The translations under genes and the position numbers were made by a program. Positions 17,618-26,270 of a stretch of 64,000 bases of DNA are shown one piece after another (position 1 is the stretch's first letter; each line of letters starts with the position of its first letter). The stretch comes from a virus: positions 28,990 to 92,989 of the IMG/VR virus record IMGVR_UViG_3300017917_004266, one strand, 5' to 3'. A model generated the notes under the pieces. It saw only the letters and a program-made list of their open reading frames with translations, made no database searches and was not told the origin of the DNA.

Positions 17618-19150
17618 ATGAGTGCAATAGTAGATGATATTTTATTTGTAAAAAATGACTCATTTGCTTCATATGTCAATCATTATCTTGAATATCAAGT
17701 AAAAAGTTTTGGTGATTTTATAGATTCAAATGCTTATTTAAGTCATCCTACACTTGGATTTACAAAAGATAATCGTATCACAGGATATATACCTCAAACT
17801 GGGTGGCATCCACAATATATATATTTTTATGATCGTGAAAGTAGAGCATCTGCAGCTAATATAATTATATACATATATCCTTCTCCAAGAGAAATAAAAT
17901 GCGAAGATTATTTTTTATCTAGCATACCATTAATATCTAATTGTGGAATAAATTCTCATTCAATTTCAGTTTTAATAGATAGTTTAACTTGTTATAAATG
18001 TGTATCAAATGATACAACAGATCAAACTTGTGAAATAAATGGTTATTTTAGTTTTCCTCCAGATTGTCCACCAAATTCGTTTTTATCTACGGTATATATA
18101 GGGGTTGGTAAACCATGTTATGAGTGTACTATTGGTTCTTCCTCGTCATCAGCATCATCATCGTCTTCATCTCCAGGTGTACCACCAGGAGGTGGTCCAG
18201 GAGCTGGCGCAGGTGGAGGACCAGGCCAAGATGATCCTGGATGGCCACCAGGAAGACCTCCAAGTAGTTCTTCATCTTCTTCGTCTTCATCTTCTTCCTC
18301 ATCTTCTAGTAGTTCTTCTTCCTCGTCGTCATCTTCTTCGAGTAGTTATTCTTCTTCGTCATCTTCTTGTATTGATTGTAGTAGTAGTAGTTCTTCTAGT
18401 AGCAGTGGACCTAGATATGGTGGTGGACCTGGTGGACCTAGTGGACCTGGTAAAAAAGGACCAGGATATGGTCCTAGACCTAGACCAAAGAAACCATGTG
18501 AATGTCCAGCTGGATACCAACAATCTCCTTGCCCAAATGATACTTGTGAAGATAGTGTATTTAATACAGGTAGTATAGTAGACTGTGAATCTGGAAGTAT
18601 TAGATGTGTAGTTTGTCGTCCAACTACTACACGCGCAGCAAGATGTGCAGCTTGTGATACTAGTGATCCACCTCGCTTTAATGCTTGTAAAAAACAAGAA
18701 GATCTACCAGGTTGTTCTTGGGGAAATTATTGTGAAGGAAGTTGGGCTGGCTGTACTGTATATCATGGTGGAGATCCAATTGAACCTCCATGTAAACGCT
18801 GGGTAGAAGATCCTTCTAAATGTCCAAAAGAATGTCCTCCTGCTCCAGAAGGGCCTTTACCACAATGTACAAAATGGGTATGTGAAAGTTATACATGTGA
18901 ATGTACTCGTTATGAAGGAGATAGCGCTTCAAATGTTGGAAAAAGAGTTGTAATGCGACCAGTACCTCCAGAAGAGTGTTCTTCTTCATCTTCTAGTGCG
19001 CCAAGTGCTGTAGTTAATCTATCTTTATTAAATAAATTATTAGATATTCAATTAGATGATAAAAATAATCAAAATTATTTAGATTTAAATAATTTAACTG
19101 ATGAAAAGATTCAAGAAGTAATTAATGAAATTAAAAATATTAATCAATAA
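17618..19150 (+). CDS. Cysteine-rich protein with poly-Ser and Gly/Pro linkers
   Basis: A 510-residue modular protein. The N-terminal 180 residues are an ordinary folded domain with a CYKC pair. Then come a Ser tract, a Gly/Pro-rich segment (PPGGGPGAGAGGGPG), a second Ser tract of about 35 residues (from residue 214), a third Ser tract, another Gly/Pro linker, and a C-terminal domain (about residues 290-450) with some 30 cysteines in CxxC and CxC spacings, suggesting a disulphide-rich or metal-binding knot. The last 50 residues are Asn/Asp/Leu-rich helix. The linkers separate globular modules as beads on a string. Function unknown; probably surface-exposed on the virion. Its stop overlaps the next start by one base. 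Confidence 0.55.
   Translation: MSAIVDDILFVKNDSFASYVNHYLEYQVKSFGDFIDSNAYLSHPTLGFTKDNRITGYIPQTGWHPQYIYFYDRESRASAANIIIYIYPSPREIKCEDYFLSSIPLISNCGINSHSISVLIDSLTCYKCVSNDTTDQTCEINGYFSFPPDCPPNSFLSTVYIGVGKPCYECTIGSSSSSASSSSSSPGVPPGGGPGAGAGGGPGQDDPGWPPGRPPSSSSSSSSSSSSSSSSSSSSSSSSSSSSYSSSSSSCIDCSSSSSSSSSGPRYGGGPGGPSGPGKKGPGYGPRPRPKKPCECPAGYQQSPCPNDTCEDSVFNTGSIVDCESGSIRCVVCRPTTTRAARCAACDTSDPPRFNACKKQEDLPGCSWGNYCEGSWAGCTVYHGGDPIEPPCKRWVEDPSKCPKECPPAPEGPLPQCTKWVCESYTCECTRYEGDSASNVGKRVVMRPVPPEECSSSSSSAPSAVVNLSLLNKLLDIQLDDKNNQNYLDLNNLTDEKIQEVINEIKNINQ
18258..18405 (+). repeat. Poly-serine tracts with mixed codons
   Basis: Roughly 45 serine codons in two blocks interrupted by one Tyr and CIDC. The codons alternate irregularly among TCT, TCA, TCC, TCG, AGT and AGC, so the protein repeat is kept while the DNA repeat is broken up. 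Confidence 0.75.
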
Positions 19151-19980
19151 TGGAATATTCTCATACTTTTTTACCAATATCAAATAATCAAAAATATTTA
19201 ATACCTCAAGTTTTATCTTTTCTTTGTTTAAAAAAACAAAAATTAAAAATTAATCTCTATTCTACAAATGAACATATAAATATATGTAAAAAAATAGGAT
19301 TAAATTATGATAATTTTTATGAAATAAAAAATAATGAATTTTATGATTATTATTGGAGTTATTCTAAAATGGAAGTTTTAAAAAATAAAAAGAATCAAAT
19401 AATTATAGATCTTGATACATTTCTGTTAAAAGATATATCTAAAAATACTGATCACGCAGATTTAATTTTTCAAGACATAGAAATACTAAATGATTGTCCT
19501 TGGTATTTAGATCTAATTAATATTTTTAAAGAAAGTGTCCCATCTAAAGTTATACCTGAGTGGGATTTTTTAATAAAAAAATTTTATTCAAAAAATAAAT
19601 TAAAAATTAATTTAGGAGATGAATGCGCTTATAATTGCGCGATCTTAAGTTTTAAAAATCCAATTATAGGAGAAGATTACGCAAATAAATCTATATTAAT
19701 ATATCATTTTTTAAGAAAAAAATATGATATAGAATATTTAAAAAATATAAAATCTTTCCATTGTTTACCTATAATTCCAGAACAATTATTTCTTAAATTT
19801 TATGCAGAGTATCATAATCTAAATTGTATTAATACTATTAATAATATAAAAACCAAAAATAATTTCTATTGTCATCTTGGCGTATATAAAAATGATAAAA
19901 ATACTAAAGATATAATATTAAAAAATATCAAAAATATAGATGAAAATATATATGAAAATTTAATTAAATATATAGTGTAA
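19150..19980 (+). CDS. Glycosyltransferase-like protein (GT-A type)
   Basis: A 276-residue protein whose ATG shares a base with the previous stop. It shows a GT-A-like plan: an N-terminal strand and helix, the segment IIIDLDTFLLKD around residues 88-99 with a DxD nucleotide-sugar/metal motif, and ECAYNCAILSF around residues 158-169, similar to acceptor-side segments of small bacterial GT-A enzymes (it recalls the DUF6734 group). It is the only enzyme-like gene in the structural operon, so it may modify virion proteins, for example the Ser- and Thr-rich linkers. That target is inference; no signal peptide is seen. Confidence 0.45.
   Translation: MEYSHTFLPISNNQKYLIPQVLSFLCLKKQKLKINLYSTNEHINICKKIGLNYDNFYEIKNNEFYDYYWSYSKMEVLKNKKNQIIIDLDTFLLKDISKNTDHADLIFQDIEILNDCPWYLDLINIFKESVPSKVIPEWDFLIKKFYSKNKLKINLGDECAYNCAILSFKNPIIGEDYANKSILIYHFLRKKYDIEYLKNIKSFHCLPIIPEQLFLKFYAEYHNLNCINTINNIKTKNNFYCHLGVYKNDKNTKDIILKNIKNIDENIYENLIKYIV
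19973..19980 (+). promoter_or_regulatory. AGTGTAA late-type motif
   Basis: TAGTGTAA whose last three bases are the stop codon of the preceding gene; 23 bases before the ATG at 20004, with AAAGGTATAAGG between. Confidence 0.5.
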
Positions 19981-20003
19981 TACTATTAAAGGTATAAGGC
20001 AAA

Positions 20004-21671
20004 ATGGCTAAATATGCAAGAATATTCATGACTGGATTTAGAAGTGCTCCTGTTGATCCAGAAGTATTAAAAACTTTAGCTAATAGAAATATTTCTTATA
20101 AATCTTTTCCATTGAATAAAATAAAAATTCGTAATATTAGTTTATTTTCTAAATATGATATTAATTTAAATGATCAGAATATAATTCTATCTGGTATAGG
20201 TTCAATATATGATTCTACATATTCTGGAGATTTATATGCAAAAATAACTGGTATCGGAGAATTTGTAGACACAGTAACAACAAATATTTCTGGACTTGGA
20301 ATAGCCGAAGGTTATCATACAGGAATATTTAGCGGAGATCAAACTTTTTATGATAGAAAAAATAGACAAGTTTATCCAGTTAATGAAAATATAAACATTG
20401 AATCATCTCCTAATGTAAAGTATATCATTTCTGGATCTGGTTTAATTACTGGAAATAATTTAAATCCTGCTGATTTTACGTTAGTAGATTATACTGGATT
20501 TATAAATTCTCCAATTATTTACAGATCTAAAACTTATACTGGAGTATATAGTGGAACAGTTACATTAAGAGATAATTTTTATGATCCATCAACATTTGTT
20601 GTTTCATTTTTTAAAAATTATGATTATTTATTTACAGGAAGTAGTGGATGGTTTACATATTTTAATACAGTAAATAATACATCTACATCTATTAATGAAC
20701 AGCCAGGAATATATGTATTAAATAAAATTATGAATAATGGAACTGGTTTTACAATTTCAACTCAAAAAATTATTGCTAGTGGAAATATACCTAATGTTAA
20801 GCTTGGAAGAAAAAATTTAACTGGGTATGGAATACTAACTGGAAAATTAACTGGAAAAGTGCTAGAAATAGATAGCGGAGTATATGTATTTAATCAAATC
20901 ATAACTGGTAATGTTTTATCTGCAAAACAAGGAATAGCCACAGGATTTATTAATTCATTTAATTATTTAAATTTTAATAGTCCAGAAGAGTTTGATTTTA
21001 TAAATATAAATGATCCAAATAAAGACATAATAACTAGATTTACTTATGCAACTGGATCTTTATTTAATCCTCCATTATATTTTGATTCATTGAATACTTT
21101 AAATAATATTATCAATTCTGGTACTGGATCATATGGAATAACATCTGAGATATTAGGAGGAAAATTAAAAATAACCTCATCTACTTCTGGACAAAGTGGC
21201 AATTCAATATCAGTTACATCATTTGGAAGTGCAACTGCTCCATATTTTGATGTTCCTAACTTTTTACAAAGTGGAGTTACTTATTATGAACCATTAACTC
21301 CAACTGGTATATTTAGCGGTAATGTATATTCTATAGTATTTGCAACGGGTCTTTTCACAACTGGATATTCTGATTTTGTTACTGGAAACTTAACTGGAAT
21401 TTTAGGTTTGAAAAGATTTGAGGACGTATGGAATCTTTATGTATCAGATAATAATATATCTTATCTTTTTGTAAATACATTTACTGGTTTTACTTCTTCT
21501 ACTGGAGTTAAATATACAACTAATTTTATTGATGATCCTACTATCAATTTATATAATATTAAAGTTCAATATATAAATCCAAATGATGCTTTATTTGATG
21601 ATTCTGCAGAATTAAAAATAAAATTAAATAATAGTGGATCTGTTAACATAATATTAACTGGAGCACAATAA
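20004..21671 (+). CDS. Thr-Gly/Ser-Gly-rich beta structural protein
   Basis: A 555-residue protein of the same compositional family as the ones at 3 and 4512: Thr-Gly and Ser-Gly pairs every few residues (for example ITGNVLSAKQGIATG) with alternating hydrophobic residues between. No named domain. The first 40 residues are less repetitive and may be an attachment or oligomerisation region. It starts a transcription unit with its own late-type motif and ends one base into the next gene. A fibre or tail-tube-surface role is inferred. Confidence 0.5.
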   Translation: MAKYARIFMTGFRSAPVDPEVLKTLANRNISYKSFPLNKIKIRNISLFSKYDINLNDQNIILSGIGSIYDSTYSGDLYAKITGIGEFVDTVTTNISGLGIAEGYHTGIFSGDQTFYDRKNRQVYPVNENINIESSPNVKYIISGSGLITGNNLNPADFTLVDYTGFINSPIIYRSKTYTGVYSGTVTLRDNFYDPSTFVVSFFKNYDYLFTGSSGWFTYFNTVNNTSTSINEQPGIYVLNKIMNNGTGFTISTQKIIASGNIPNVKLGRKNLTGYGILTGKLTGKVLEIDSGVYVFNQIITGNVLSAKQGIATGFINSFNYLNFNSPEEFDFININDPNKDIITRFTYATGSLFNPPLYFDSLNTLNNIINSGTGSYGITSEILGGKLKITSSTSGQSGNSISVTSFGSATAPYFDVPNFLQSGVTYYEPLTPTGIFSGNVYSIVFATGLFTTGYSDFVTGNLTGILGLKRFEDVWNLYVSDNNISYLFVNTFTGFTSSTGVKYTTNFIDDPTINLYNIKVQYINPNDALFDDSAELKIKLNNSGSVNIILTGAQ

Positions 21672-22330
21672 TGCAAGTATTTAAAGGTATAACTACTCGT
21701 CAAGCTAATAACTATATTCCATTTGAAGTAACAACTATTAGGGAAAATGATAAAACTTATGCTATAGTTGAACCAAAATCTGTTATATATAGATCTTTTA
21801 ATTTAAAAGATATGATGATCTGGAGTGGTTTTTTAGATAATAATACTAGATCTTTGATACAAAGTACAGAAGGAAATATAAATGGACATACAATAAATAA
21901 TTTAGGAGTAAAATTAGAATTACAAGCATCTAAAAATAATCATATTATTTATTTAAGAGTTGGTGTTGGTCCAAATTTATATGCAACTGGAGCAGAAATT
22001 TTAGTTTCTGATATAAGTAATCCTTGGAGTGGTTATCCAGAACCATTTGAATATGTTCCAGGTTTAGAATTTGATGGACAGGGTAATTTAAAAGGAAGTG
22101 TAGTTTATAGAAGACAAACTGCAGCAATTTTTCCAATTGCTTATTTAACTCAAGATACTAGTCAGAATGGCAAAGCTATTTTAGTTGGAAAAGATCAAAA
22201 TTATAAATTAATTCAAGTTATAGATTATAATATAATGATGACTACATTTAATTATGATGGTAATCCTGTATCTTATGGGATTCCTTTTATGAACCCATTT
22301 TTCTATTATAGTAGTAGTTCAACTAGTTAA
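21671..22330 (+). CDS. Structural protein, unknown
   Basis: A 219-residue protein translationally coupled to the previous gene (stop and start share the A). Beta-rich, no repeats until a terminal SSSSTS tail. It has the look of a small baseplate or tail-completion protein, but I recognise no family. The C-terminal Ser tail resembles the Ser linkers of its neighbours, as if a fused module had been lost or is encoded separately. Confidence 0.5.
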   Translation: MQVFKGITTRQANNYIPFEVTTIRENDKTYAIVEPKSVIYRSFNLKDMMIWSGFLDNNTRSLIQSTEGNINGHTINNLGVKLELQASKNNHIIYLRVGVGPNLYATGAEILVSDISNPWSGYPEPFEYVPGLEFDGQGNLKGSVVYRRQTAAIFPIAYLTQDTSQNGKAILVGKDQNYKLIQVIDYNIMMTTFNYDGNPVSYGIPFMNPFFYYSSSSTS

Positions 22331-22333
22331 AAT

Positions 22334-23650
22334 ATGAGCAATTTAGTTTCAGCAAATTGGAATTTAACTTATGGAATGGATAATCCAAAGAATGTTTTAA
22401 ATAAAACAAGTCATTTTGGAGTAATGCCAATAAATCAACATTATTTATTTTTTAAAAATGGCGCGACTTCTGTAATGCAAAATGATACAAATATTTCTCC
22501 AGAATTAAAACAGGCTTTAGAAAGAGAAAATATAGCAAGAGCTAAAAGATATTATGGAAATGGGACAGAAAGACCAGCAGGGTTTACAGAGCAAGCTATG
22601 GCTGATTTATATTATAATAGTTATGGTTTAAATTTTAGAGTTGGAAGTCAAGGAATGCCAATTGATCCATTAACGGTATCTTTACTTACTGGAGGTCAAA
22701 CAAGTTTACTTGGTCTTCTTGCCTCTCAAACTATAGCTGCCCAATTGCAGATTGCAGCTATAGAATTATTTTATTCTTCAACAATATTTCAAATGCCAAA
22801 AATTGGATATACAGATTATTATACCTATAAAAGTAGCGCAAATCAAAAAAATGTAATTTTATCTTCTATAGTGAATAGAAAATATCCAAATTTTAATAAA
22901 AATATAAATAAATTAGAAAAAGATCAATTAGTTAATCTTTCAAGTCAAGAAGGCTTTAAAAAAATAACTGGAGGATCTAGTTATGATACAATTTTAAGTA
23001 AATATCAATTTAACGGAGGTTGTGGATTTCTAACAAGTATATTTAGAGATATAAACAGTACAAATTTACAAAAATTTATAGAAAATATAAAAAGTAATTC
23101 AGAAATAAAATATAGTCAATTAAATAAATTAAAAAGTAAATTTCAAGGAAATTCTATAGCGTTATCACAAGCCACAGAAAATTCAATTTTAAATGAGATG
23201 AAAGGAAAAATAAATGGAATGAGAAATATTTCTATATATATAGATTTTTCTGATTATACAACTGTTAAAATTAGTTCTAGTGCAAAAAGTTATGCTAATT
23301 CTCAAAAAGAAAAATCAATTTTTGGCCCATATATTTGCAGATCAAAAAAAGCTTTTTTATATTATCCAAAAATAATTATAATTCATCCAAAATATAGTAC
23401 TTTAGCTCGTTATTCAAATAATATTGAATGGAGTGGAGGAATTAATATATTTGGAAGTTATCCAACAATTTATCCAACAGGTTCTTTAAGTGATCTTGGA
23501 TCATTTGAATTATTAGCTAGAATAGCCTCGTTTGGAATACCACCAACAATAGATGGAGTATGTACTTATATTACAAAAGATGAAGCTTTTAGTTTAGGGG
23601 CCGCATATTCAGAAAATATACAAAGTTATAATTCTAAACCTATTTGCTAA
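22334..23650 (+). CDS. Structural protein, unknown, last of the tail operon
   Basis: A 438-residue protein starting 3 bases after the previous stop. Unlike its neighbours it lacks Thr-Gly repeats; it has a Gly/Gln-rich helical segment (GQTSLLGLLASQTIAAQLQIAAIELFY, positions about 130-157) that could be membrane-interacting or coiled, followed by a Lys/Asn-rich region. Such a hydrophobic central helix occurs in tail tape-measure-like and injection proteins, but the length is too short for a tape measure. The 3' end overlaps the convergent minus-strand gene by 11 bases with no terminator between. Confidence 0.45.
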   Translation: MSNLVSANWNLTYGMDNPKNVLNKTSHFGVMPINQHYLFFKNGATSVMQNDTNISPELKQALERENIARAKRYYGNGTERPAGFTEQAMADLYYNSYGLNFRVGSQGMPIDPLTVSLLTGGQTSLLGLLASQTIAAQLQIAAIELFYSSTIFQMPKIGYTDYYTYKSSANQKNVILSSIVNRKYPNFNKNINKLEKDQLVNLSSQEGFKKITGGSSYDTILSKYQFNGGCGFLTSIFRDINSTNLQKFIENIKSNSEIKYSQLNKLKSKFQGNSIALSQATENSILNEMKGKINGMRNISIYIDFSDYTTVKISSSAKSYANSQKEKSIFGPYICRSKKAFLYYPKIIIIHPKYSTLARYSNNIEWSGGINIFGSYPTIYPTGSLSDLGSFELLARIASFGIPPTIDGVCTYITKDEAFSLGAAYSENIQSYNSKPIC

Positions 23651-24419
23651 TCTTTTTTAGCCTATCAATAAGTTCAAAAATCTTTGCTTTAGGTATGTCA
23701 TTAATATGATTTAAATTTTCTGCATTATCAAATTTTTCTTTTATTAATTTATTTTTTAGAATATCAAAAGATATATTTTTGTCCTTCATAACCTTTTCTA
23801 AAAGAATGTGTGGAGATGTTGGATTATCTTGATTTTGAATACCTTCATCTAAAAGCTTCGCATCTCCTAATTCTTCTTGAGATACAATATTAATTTTTAA
23901 AAAATTACGAACACATCTTACAAATGCTCTATTTTCAGCAATCGCAGCTAAAAAAAATCTAGCAAAAGATTTTGTATTATTAATTGTTGCGTCTGCAAGA
24001 GCTTCAAATTCAACTACTCTACCATTTGTCTCATAATTAGGAATCCATTTAATTTTACATGATGTAGCAAAATAGTTTTCAGAGGCAGCAACTACTTTAT
24101 ATTCAACGCTAGTATAGCCACGAATCTGTGCAAGCTCTTTAATACCACCAAGTAAAATTAATAAATCTTTATCTTCAAGTTTTGATACGTCTGTTTCTTG
24201 GGTTTTTTGTCTATTTGGAACAAGATATTCTGTTTTTACCATCTTGCGCCAATTAATTGTTCCATCGTCATTGAATATATATTTAACACCTTCATCTTCA
24301 ATTAAGCCATATTTATTTCTAGTTGAAACTTTTGGAGGTTTATTAAAAGGCTCAACTTCTAATACTTCTTCAAGAAATTTAATATTTGGTTGAATAACTG
24401 TAGATTCTGTATTTTCCAT
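23640..24419 (-). CDS. Putative ssDNA-annealing / recombination protein
   Basis: A 259-residue protein. The central part (residues about 85-185) includes GYTSVEYKVVAASENYF, an alpha/beta segment, and ARFFLAAIAENRAFVRCVRNFLKI, which recalls the conserved RAxxRAxRxxLGI-type helix of Rad52/ERF/Sak3-like annealing proteins. A flexible, charged N-terminus and a C-terminal helical domain flank it. It stands at the downstream end of a block containing RecA, SSB-like and nuclease genes, which fits recombination. It has its own host-type promoter. Assignment is by resemblance only; alternatives include a replisome accessory factor. Confidence 0.35.
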   Translation of the reverse strand: MENTESTVIQPNIKFLEEVLEVEPFNKPPKVSTRNKYGLIEDEGVKYIFNDDGTINWRKMVKTEYLVPNRQKTQETDVSKLEDKDLLILLGGIKELAQIRGYTSVEYKVVAASENYFATSCKIKWIPNYETNGRVVEFEALADATINNTKSFARFFLAAIAENRAFVRCVRNFLKINIVSQEELGDAKLLDEGIQNQDNPTSPHILLEKVMKDKNISFDILKNKLIKEKFDNAENLNHINDIPKAKIFELIDRLKKISK

Positions 24420-24426
24420 ATTATAT

Positions 24427-24455
24427 AGTATAATATACTTTATTTATTAAGTCAA
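24427..24455 (-). promoter_or_regulatory. Sigma-70-type promoter
   Basis: On the minus strand, TTGACT (24455-24450), a 17-base spacer, then TATACT (24432-24427), 8 bases before the ATG at 24419. The -35 box overlaps the last codons of the upstream gene. Confidence 0.6.
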
Positions 24456-25625
24456 GTCTATACTAAAAATATAAAACTTTTCTGGATTTTCATTAATAAT
24501 ATTTATATTATATAATTCTTGTATATTTTCATTAATAGAATTTATTGGTTTATTATCAAAAAAAGCCTTTTCGCTTAAATAAACGCTTCCATTACTTAAA
24601 ATATAGTTATTTGATTTATAAAATAATTTATTAACATTTTTATTTATTAAATCCTCTATTTTTTTATGTTTTAAGCTAATATTTGATATTATTCCATAAT
24701 CCATAAAATCAATTTTATATTTATTTAAATTTTCTTTAGGTAAGTATGAGTACATTTGATATTTTATATTTTCATTTTTTAATTGTTTAATAAAATCTAA
24801 AATTGAATTATCTTCAATAAAAACATTTATCCCTATAATATGAGGTTTATGTTCTCTTAATATATTAATATCAATAGCCTGATTGGTAGCAATAATACAA
24901 GGCATAATTTTTAATTGATTTCTTAGATTATTTTCATTGAATAATAAGTCCATTCTATATATACAATGATTAATTCTCTGGCTTCTTTGAACTACATGAT
25001 TTGGAACAATATGAAATAATTTATTATTAAATAACTTTCCAAGATATATAGTATTAATAAGATTTATATTATTTTTTATATTTAAAAGTTTTAAAATACT
25101 TTGTGATATTTTTTCTGGTTTTATACTATTAATACTTTTTGGATCTTCTTGGGCAGAATAACTTGGTTTAGTGTCTCGTTCTGGTTCAAGCAAAATCATA
25201 TCTTTCTCTTCTGTCCAATATGGTTTAACATTTTCTATATTATTATTACTATATAATGCTACTATTTTTTTATTAAATCCAGATGCTATATGTGCGCCAA
25301 AACTATCTGCGCCAACATGCAAAATAGAATTTTTAATAATATAAGCAGCTTGACGAATATTAGTTTGCCCAACTAAATTATAAGTATTTTCTAAAATTTT
25401 TTCTTTTTCTCCACCAATTTGAACTATTTGAATATCATTTTCTTTTAAATGTGGTAAAATTAGATTGATAACTTCTTGCCAATAATCATAATCTTTAGCT
25501 GGATATTTACTGAATGGTTGAAAAGATATATATCTTTCAAAAGGTAATGGAAAGAACGATTCTAAAATAAATGGTTTATTTATTTTAAGACCGCAGGAAG
25601 TTGCGTATGATTCTACTAGGTGCAT
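24447..25625 (-). CDS. C-terminal half of a split GT9 glycosyltransferase plus extra domain
   Basis: A 392-residue protein. Residues 1-185 match the C-terminal Rossmann half of GT9 heptosyltransferases: HLVESYATSCGL linker, ISFQPFS, IQIVQIGGEKE, and the nucleotide-sugar site HVGADSFGAHIASGF..KIVALYS. The N-terminal half expected of this family is missing and is found instead at the C-terminus of the gene at 26263-28179, two genes upstream. Residues 190-392 form a second, unrecognised Asn/Lys-rich domain. The two halves would have to associate to give an active GT-B enzyme, because the active site lies between them. The GT9 half is clear; activity is inference. Confidence 0.6.
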   Translation of the reverse strand: MHLVESYATSCGLKINKPFILESFFPLPFERYISFQPFSKYPAKDYDYWQEVINLILPHLKENDIQIVQIGGEKEKILENTYNLVGQTNIRQAAYIIKNSILHVGADSFGAHIASGFNKKIVALYSNNNIENVKPYWTEEKDMILLEPERDTKPSYSAQEDPKSINSIKPEKISQSILKLLNIKNNINLINTIYLGKLFNNKLFHIVPNHVVQRSQRINHCIYRMDLLFNENNLRNQLKIMPCIIATNQAIDINILREHKPHIIGINVFIEDNSILDFIKQLKNENIKYQMYSYLPKENLNKYKIDFMDYGIISNISLKHKKIEDLINKNVNKLFYKSNNYILSNGSVYLSEKAFFDNKPINSINENIQELYNINIINENPEKFYIFSIDLT

Positions 25626-25628
25626 ATA

Positions 25629-26270
25629 TTAATGAAAATTTTCTCCATATTTAGGTAAAAATGCATGTTTTATTTCTATATTTGGTTCTACTATTATTCT
25701 ATGTCCAAATGCACGAACTTTCTCAAAAAAAGCTACATGATCCAATCTTTTATCATTAATATCATATTTTATTTTTTTATATAAATGAGCTGGAATAATA
25801 AAACAAGTTCCTACTGAATTAACTTCTGTTCTAATATCTCCATTAGATTTATTATATGGTGGTTTAAAATCAAATTTTATTCCTTGAGAATCAATAAAAC
25901 CATCAATATCATAGAATCTTTTCCAAGGCCACCAATCATTATTTTCTATATAAACATATGGCGCAACTACTTCTGTAGTAGAAATTGATAATAATTTTTC
26001 TATAATATCAAAAGGATATTCTACTATATCTACATCCATCCAAAAAACATGAGTATATTCATCCGTTAAATTATCTTCTATAATTTTATTTCTTAATTTT
26101 ACTAATTTTGCATATCTGTGTTCATTGCCTTCAATATATCCATCATATATAGCTCTCTTTTTATTTTTAAATGTTAAGTTATTAAATATATTATCTGCAT
26201 TTTGTTTCCAAAAAAACCAAGCTCCTTTTGGAGATATTAATTGTGGTATAAGAACTTTAGCTTCATTCAT
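25629..26270 (-). CDS. Anp1/GT62-like glycosyltransferase
   Basis: A 213-residue protein with features of the Anp1/Mnn9 family: ARN/RNK-type segment KLVKLRNKIIED, the metal/donor motif FWMDVDIVEYPFDIIEKLL (DxD at DVD, near residue 78), VAPYVYIEN, and EVNSVGTCFIIPAHLYKK followed by HVAFFEKVRAFGHR, the acceptor-side helix. Its length is typical of the catalytic core alone. It overlaps the previous gene by 8 bases (ATG inside the end codons) and ends 3 bases before the GT9 C-half, so it sits exactly between the two halves of a GT9 enzyme. It probably adds a sugar to a glycan built by this cluster. Confidence 0.55.
   Translation of the reverse strand: MNEAKVLIPQLISPKGAWFFWKQNADNIFNNLTFKNKKRAIYDGYIEGNEHRYAKLVKLRNKIIEDNLTDEYTHVFWMDVDIVEYPFDIIEKLLSISTTEVVAPYVYIENNDWWPWKRFYDIDGFIDSQGIKFDFKPPYNKSNGDIRTEVNSVGTCFIIPAHLYKKIKYDINDKRLDHVAFFEKVRAFGHRIIVEPNIEIKHAFLPKYGENFH

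Noticed and set aside
18105-18578. His/Leu/Val-rich plus-strand frame of 157 codons
   Set aside because: Shifted reading of the poly-Ser and Gly/Pro-coding repeats of the cysteine-rich protein.
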